Below the pieces are notes generated by a model, which was not told the DNA's origin, ran no database searches, and saw only the letters and a list, made by a program, of their open reading frames with translations. The position numbers and the translations under genes were made by a program. Source: Pterobdella sp. o SKG-2022 (Eukaryota; Annelida; Clitellata; Hirudinida; Piscicolidae). Taken from it: 64,000 bases of DNA. The stretch is from NCBI GenBank assembly GCA_964035795.1, contig OZ038324.1, forward strand, positions 5,473,510 through 5,537,509, read 5' to 3'. Positions 51,671 to 64,000 of this stretch are shown piece after piece (positions within the stretch are counted from its first letter, which is position 1; the number at the start of each line of letters is the position of its first letter).

Positions 51671-54125
51671 ATGTTCATTAAAAGCATCGTTATATTCGTT
51701 TTGTTCATGGTGGGATATGGAGGAGCGAAAGTGATACTGGATATTGACCCTGGTCCTGGAGACAGCCATTCTCTTTTGATGCTCCTCTCTCGACAAACAT
51801 CGGTGCTCGCAGTGACTGTGTCTCAAGGGAATTCATTTCTTTCCAACGTCACTCACAACACCCTCCGAACTCTGAGATTATGTGGACGACTTGATGTTAG
51901 TTTCTACTTATGGAATGTATAAGCATATATGAGCATTTTGATGGAAATAAAGATATCAAATTGTCACTAGTGTCGAATTGTTGAAAGTGAATTTATCTTA
52001 TTATATTGCACTTCAGTTTTTATCATTATTCGTACAGAAAAATAATAAACATTCAATAAACTATTAAAGTGCGAATCATCACTTCAGATCCCAGTCTTCT
52101 TGGGTAACGAGTACACCTTAGACGGACATGTGAAAAACACCAGCATATATTTTGGACTCAACGGCTTTGGAAATGTGCCAGATGACACGTACAATTACAG
52201 TAAATATTTGCGGCAGCCTGAGAACGCCTGGCAGGCTCTTGTGAGGCTGGTGCACACATTCCCCAACGAGATCACTCTCATATGTCTGTTGAAATTTTGT
52301 CATTAGATGGTTTTTCTTTGTCTTTTAGATTTTGAAACGTGTTATTCAAAAATAACATCTAATTTCAATTGACACGTTTACAACTAATTTTGATACCTCA
52401 CAATCTTTAAACCCGCAAAAGCCCTGGGTTCACAGACGAACATCGCCAGAGCCATGCTGGAGCATGAAGACTTTGGAAAACTTCTCAAAAAAAACATCAT
52501 CATGGGTGGGAACTATTTGGGTTGGAGCACATTCATTTATAGATTCATCTATTTCTTCATTCATCAATCTATCCGTTTATTCACATTTCCATCCTTTTTC
52601 AGCCACCCATTCAGCTCTACATCTATCATAGCATTCATTAAATTAAATTCAAAAATTCATTCATTCAAAAATTCACCCCTTTTTCAAAACCTCTTTAGGC
52701 ATTGGGAATGAATCTCCAAAGGGAGAGTTCAACTTCCTGGTAGATGCTTGTGCAGCAGATCACGTGTTGCAGCATCTCACTACAGAGATTGTCATAATCC
52801 CTTGGGAACTCTGTCTCAACTTCTCAGTGTCTTGGGTTGTATCTTTTGAATCTTCAATGCTTATAATTATTAGTATGGTATCAAAGGGAATCTTTATAGT
52901 GTTATTATCCTTGGGCATTTAAATGTGCAATTTTTGAATACAAACAAATCTTTTAATTAACGCCAACTGAAGCAATCTGAGTGCCTCTGAAGCAATCTTG
53001 AATTGATAACTGTGCGCTATAAAAATCTTAATAATAATAATTAATAAAAGAGGAAAGTTTACCTTCAATGAAATTATATATGGGTAATAGCTCGAATAAG
53101 TTTTAAAACAACATTATGAATTGAAGGAGTGGTACGATGCTTGGGTTGGATCTGGCACGCCCAAGTCGAACTTCATCAAACACATTGGGCAGTTTGGGAA
53201 AGATAGGTAGAAAATGTCCGATGCTTTCATAAGTTTTAGTATTGAGTAGAAGAATCTGACTAGCTTATTTGTATGTAACGTATAGTTTATTAGTATTATT
53301 AATATTTGTGACTATCAGTTTATTGGTAGAAAACAAAGAGTTTAAGAGGCAACAATGTATGATGTTTTTCATTATTAACGTTACTTTTTCAAGGCTTAAT
53401 TTTTAACAGAAAGCTTTTGACATTTTTTTAAAGTAACTTATTTTTTGTTATCTAGTTTTATGTTGCTTTATAAAGAGAAATATTCTAGTTCTATCATAGA
53501 GAGTCCCCAATGGAAACTCACAGCCATAAAAATAATCTTTGGGAAAACTGGTTTCAGAGCAATAAGAGACCAAGAGCCAGCTTACATACTATCGGATGAG
53601 TTGGCAGCTGCAGTTTTTCTGGAACCCTCGATTATTCTTGAGTCCGAACAGATAGTTAGAAAACTTTACGACAGTTTTTGATTTGAAATTGTGTTATATA
53701 ATACTTCTTAGACAACTTCTAAAAAATTTAATTTTTATAAGTAATTGGTTTACTTGCACAAATAATTTTTATACTTTATGGATCAAAATTTCATTCATAA
53801 AGTTTTACAGTGAATTAAGTGAATGAAAACAACTGATTTATCAAACTTTGAAAATTTCAAAGTTTGTTTTGACATCGATATTAATACAAAGGGATTAATT
53901 TAACTTTCCCCATCATACATCAAGGTGGCAAGAGTAGAAACCCTAAACCAAGAGAACTATGCAGAAATGGTGGTGGATTGGGATAGTGAAAAAGAAAATA
54001 AAAATCTTCAACTTGTCACAAGTGTTGATCTAAAAAAAGTTGAGAAAATCTTAGAAGACAGCGTGAAAGAAGAGCAAACTTGTGTTCAGAATGGTTTTGA
54101 TAACATAAAAAATGCACAATGTTAA
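51671..54125 (+). CDS. secreted nucleoside hydrolase-like protein, copy B (catalytic Asp lost)
   Basis: Tandem paralogue of copy A, 0.8 kb downstream, with the same seven exons and phases: 51671-51895, 52088-52283, 52422-52520, 52699-52835, 53127-53206, 53558-53654, 53925-54125, giving 344 residues. Signal peptide FIKSIVIFVLFMVGYGGA. The N-terminal metal/ribose motif reads DIDPGPGDSHS: the first aspartate of the DD pair is Gly30. This position corresponds to Asp14 of the Crithidia enzyme, the proposed base activating the attacking water. The later DPxAA block is also altered (EFNFLVDACAA). GSQTNIARAM, MGGNY and LSDELAAA remain. Exon 2 is about 97% identical to exon 2 of copy A at the DNA level, whereas other exons are far more diverged. 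The last exon is 18 codons longer. All exons are open with good splice sites, so it is probably expressed, but activity is doubtful. Confidence 0.87.
52982..53042 (+). mobile_element. short retroposon tail fragment
   Basis: GCCTCTGAAGCAATCTTGAA...TGTGCGCTATAAAAATCTTA followed by ATAATAATAATTAATAA. It matches the fragment at 16373-16430, including the TGTGCGCTATAAAAATCTTA core. It lies in intron 4 of copy B. Confidence 0.5.
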
Positions 54126-54241
54126 ATTTTATTAGTTAAATTAAAAAATATTCTAAATTAGCGTAAAACATTGATTAACTCAAAAAATTGAAAGTATAAC
54201 CTGTGTCAGAATGATTACATATTTAAAGAGAAAATTTCTGT

Positions 54242-54253
54242 TCATTGGCCAAT
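54242..54253. promoter_or_regulatory. palindromic CCAAT motif upstream of HP1 gene
   Basis: ATTGGCCAATAA, about 220 bp before the HP1 start codon and past the end of nucleoside hydrolase B. The palindrome presents CCAAT on both strands. Role inferred only from position. Confidence 0.35.
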
Positions 54254-54421
54254 AATATTCTTTGTGTTAGCGGGCCTTTCTCGCCGACTTTATCTTTTTG
54301 CTGTTTGTTTACTTTTTTATTTTTTTTCGTTTTTGATCGCTTGTTAAAAATTTTTCATTAAAAAATTTTAATTTGTACACTCATTAAAGATATTTGCTCC
54401 AATTAATGAAATAAGCGATGA

Positions 54422-55788
<1,367 letters not shown>

Positions 55789-56021
55789 ACCGTTTATCAA
55801 TCTTTCAAGGATTATTTCTTTCGTATTGGTGGTTAAATGTATCGTAAAAGACTGTTTATATTATTTATAATTAAAATTGAGTTTTTTTCTTTTAAATGTT
55901 TCTTTTAATTGATAAAAGTTCTCAAATTCAGTATAATTATTTGAGCAAGTTTTTTAAATTCAAATGTCGCATTTTAAACGTCGTACTGTGCATTTTAAAT
56001 TATACTTAGAATTCTAATTAA

Positions 56022-56027
56022 AATAAA
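56022..56027 (+). promoter_or_regulatory. poly(A) signal of HP1 gene
   Basis: AATAAA 234 bp past the HP1 stop codon, the first canonical signal downstream. Confidence 0.45.
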
Positions 56028-56049
56028 TTTCTTTGTTTCAAAAATAAGG

Positions 56050-56970
56050 TAGTCCCACCATCAAAAAATCGTTTTTTTATTCAATTAAGAGGATCATTAG
56101 ATTATAACTTGTTGATGTACCCTTTTGAGATAAAACCAAGTCAAAATATTAAAGACAAGGTAATACTGCCATTTTATTTCAAAATCGTAGCTTATATACG
56201 CCGAATTGTTAAAAAGTTCACAAAAACATTATGCTAACTCGTGGTGAGAAGAATTTTAGTTCGATTCTGTGGAATGTTTCCTGAGAAGATGAAAATCAAG
56301 TAAGAAGCAACAAAATCAAACTCGCCATTAGACTTAAGCGTGCGATGAAAATGCATAATACCGATATAAAAATAATCCAGAAAGTGAAATGATTATCAAT
56401 GGATGCAACAAAAATAATGAAACAAGTAATAGCAACAAATTAGTAACAATATAACTAAACCACACACTTCCTTTTACACATTTTCACCTTACCCTTAACT
56501 TGAACGCTCACCAAAAAAATGCAGGATAGAGAAAATTATTAGGTACAGATTCAGAGAAACTTATAAAAAGAATCAATCAAACTATAAATACTTATCTTTA
56601 TCTCCAAAAATTCTCAGGTTGTTATAAATATAGATAACAGCTGCTTAAGACGATAAAAATCATTGTAAAAGTAAATGAATTAGTTGATTTTTTGAATTTA
56701 AATATAAATTAAATTGAGGGATGATCAAAGTATTTGCATTCACACGATTTCTTTTAAGATTTTATATAACTTTTTTATAACACATATACCGATTCAACCA
56801 TAGATTTTAAAATCGTTCATTAAATCTAGCATTAATGAATGAAATTATGTACGAAACAGATATTTGAAAGTACGAAACATTGTCTATGAACATGGCAAAG
56901 TAAAAAAAAATAACTAAAAATTCAACAAAAACTAATTTTTCAATAAATCTGCAAAAATAATTTTCTTCAA
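56050..56970. other. intergenic space between convergent HP1 and kinesin-like genes
   Basis: AT-rich unique sequence with no supported exon. The two flanking genes point toward each other, so both 3' UTRs probably lie here. Confidence 0.5.
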
Positions 56971-56978
56971 AAATAATT

Positions 56979-62875
<5,897 letters not shown>

Positions 62876-64000
62876 CTGTTGTGTGTGTGTGCGCGTGTTT
62901 TTTTTTTTGTTAATGTTGCTGTGTGTGTGCTTTTTGTTTTCTTTTGTGTCTCTGCTTTTGCGCGTGTGAATGTTTTTGCATGTATTGTGGTGATGATGTG
63001 GTTCCCCATGATAGAACGTGAGTAATCCTAAAAGTAGGTTTTTAACAACAGTGTGGTTCAAATAAATAAGAAAACAAAAAGCTTTGAATTTTGAAAGTTG
63101 TATTAATGAGTCACAGCTTTATATCTTTTTAGTCGTTTATGAAGCGTTGAAGTAAGTGTCACAGCAGACGACATCTCAAACCCAATAAACACAATTAAAT
63201 AATCAACAAATCAAAAAAGCAGTCAATCAAAAACATAAAAAACAAAAAATGATAAAAAGATATATAAAAATTAATACTTGAAAAAAAAATTAAGGAAAAC
63301 CTAGCATAATTTCAAGTGCTACATACCTGGAAACGCATCAAAACTGCTGGATAACATTTGTTAATTACCAGGGTGCACACAGGTCGATATAAAGTTTTAA
63401 ATAGAAGTTTAATCTCTTATTACACTGTAGGCATCAGTTTGTGGGCTTATGAGGGGTTTATTGGTTATGGAGGTTTTATGGCCATCATGTTGTTACATCG
63501 TTGTAGCTTTAAGCCAGTTTCCATGCTAGTATGGGTTGGACCCCAAACTATTTGGTTTTAATGATAATACTGATAAATTATATATATATTAAGTATTATA
63601 TATATGTCGAACAAAATATTAAAATAATTTTGGTGTTTTCAGGTTATGATGTTTTAGGTGCTTTAGGTTTTTTTGCTAAAAATTTTTTGTGTAGATAAAA
63701 GACTATTAGATTTAAAAAATATTTCAAATTGACAATGAAGTAAGAGAACAATTTAATTTTTTTGAAATGATTTTTAGAAAAATGAGATTTTTTTTGACTC
63801 TGATGTTTAAAGGGTTTTTATAAAAAAAATTTGAAGTTATGTTAAAGCAGCTTGAAGATTGAAACGGATGGAGTTCAAGCAACAATATAAAAAATATATA
63901 AATGAAGATAACTAAATAATATTATTTAATATAAATATTTCTATAAATCAAAATAATAAGATTTATCTAGATAATGTATTTAGGTAATAATATTTAAAAA
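62876..64000. other. right-edge region, no exon resolved
   Basis: Begins with a TG-rich tract (62880-62990) that serves as the CA-rich 3' splice-site region of the kinesin-like exon on the minus strand. The rest is AT-rich. The plus-strand frame at 63358-63561 has no recognisable domain. Missing 5' exons of the kinesin-like gene should lie here or beyond the window. Confidence 0.5.

Overview
This is nuclear DNA from an animal, not a microbe. The evidence is multi-exon genes with GT-AG (and two GC-AG) introns that keep reading phase across every junction I resolved, metazoan gene families (NR2C nuclear receptor, PLA2G6, HP1, KIF26/VAB-8-type kinesin, rhodopsin-family receptor), tRNA-derived SINEs, non-LTR retrotransposon relics and a very heavy load of simple repeats in an AT-rich background. 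Exons stand out as GC-richer islands. A protostome, perhaps a spiralian such as an annelid or mollusc, fits best, but this is inference from family content.

Layout. 1-18 kb is gene-dense, all on the plus strand: a tetranucleotide array, then the hinge and ligand-binding domain of an NR2C (TR2/TR4) receptor (458-3282; its DNA-binding domain lies off the left edge), a LINE/SINE patch, a CCDC96/CFAP184-like ciliary coiled-coil gene (6283-9103), and a complete 28-exon PLA2G6-like calcium-independent phospholipase A2 (9370-17976) starting only 267 bp later. 18-27 kb has no gene I can support and contains a roughly 1.1 kb (ATG)n array. A two-exon seven-transmembrane receptor lies on the minus strand (26930-28430). 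28.4-43.8 kb is a gene desert of microsatellites and retrotransposon 3' ends. A five-exon TSEN34-like tRNA-splicing endonuclease subunit is on the minus strand (43777-46146). Two tandem secreted nucleoside hydrolases follow on the plus strand (48567-50867 and 51671-54125), then an HP1 chromobox gene (54470-55788). A divergent KIF26/VAB-8-like kinesin occupies 56979-62875 on the minus strand, with its first exons outside or unresolved.

The genes do not form a pathway: this is an ordinary animal gene neighbourhood. The most interesting points are: (1) the nucleoside hydrolase pair, in which exon 2 is almost identical between copies while the other exons are strongly diverged (likely gene conversion), and the second copy has lost the aspartate corresponding to the proposed catalytic base; (2) the kinesin-like gene, whose exons join in phase across the place where switch II and the following ~70 residues should be; (3) a foldback (inverted-repeat) element family in introns of two unrelated genes; (4) a tRNA-derived SINE family with at least seven copies; (5) repeated use of CA or TCTA microsatellites directly against 3' splice sites. 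I did not find a multi-gene undescribed system.
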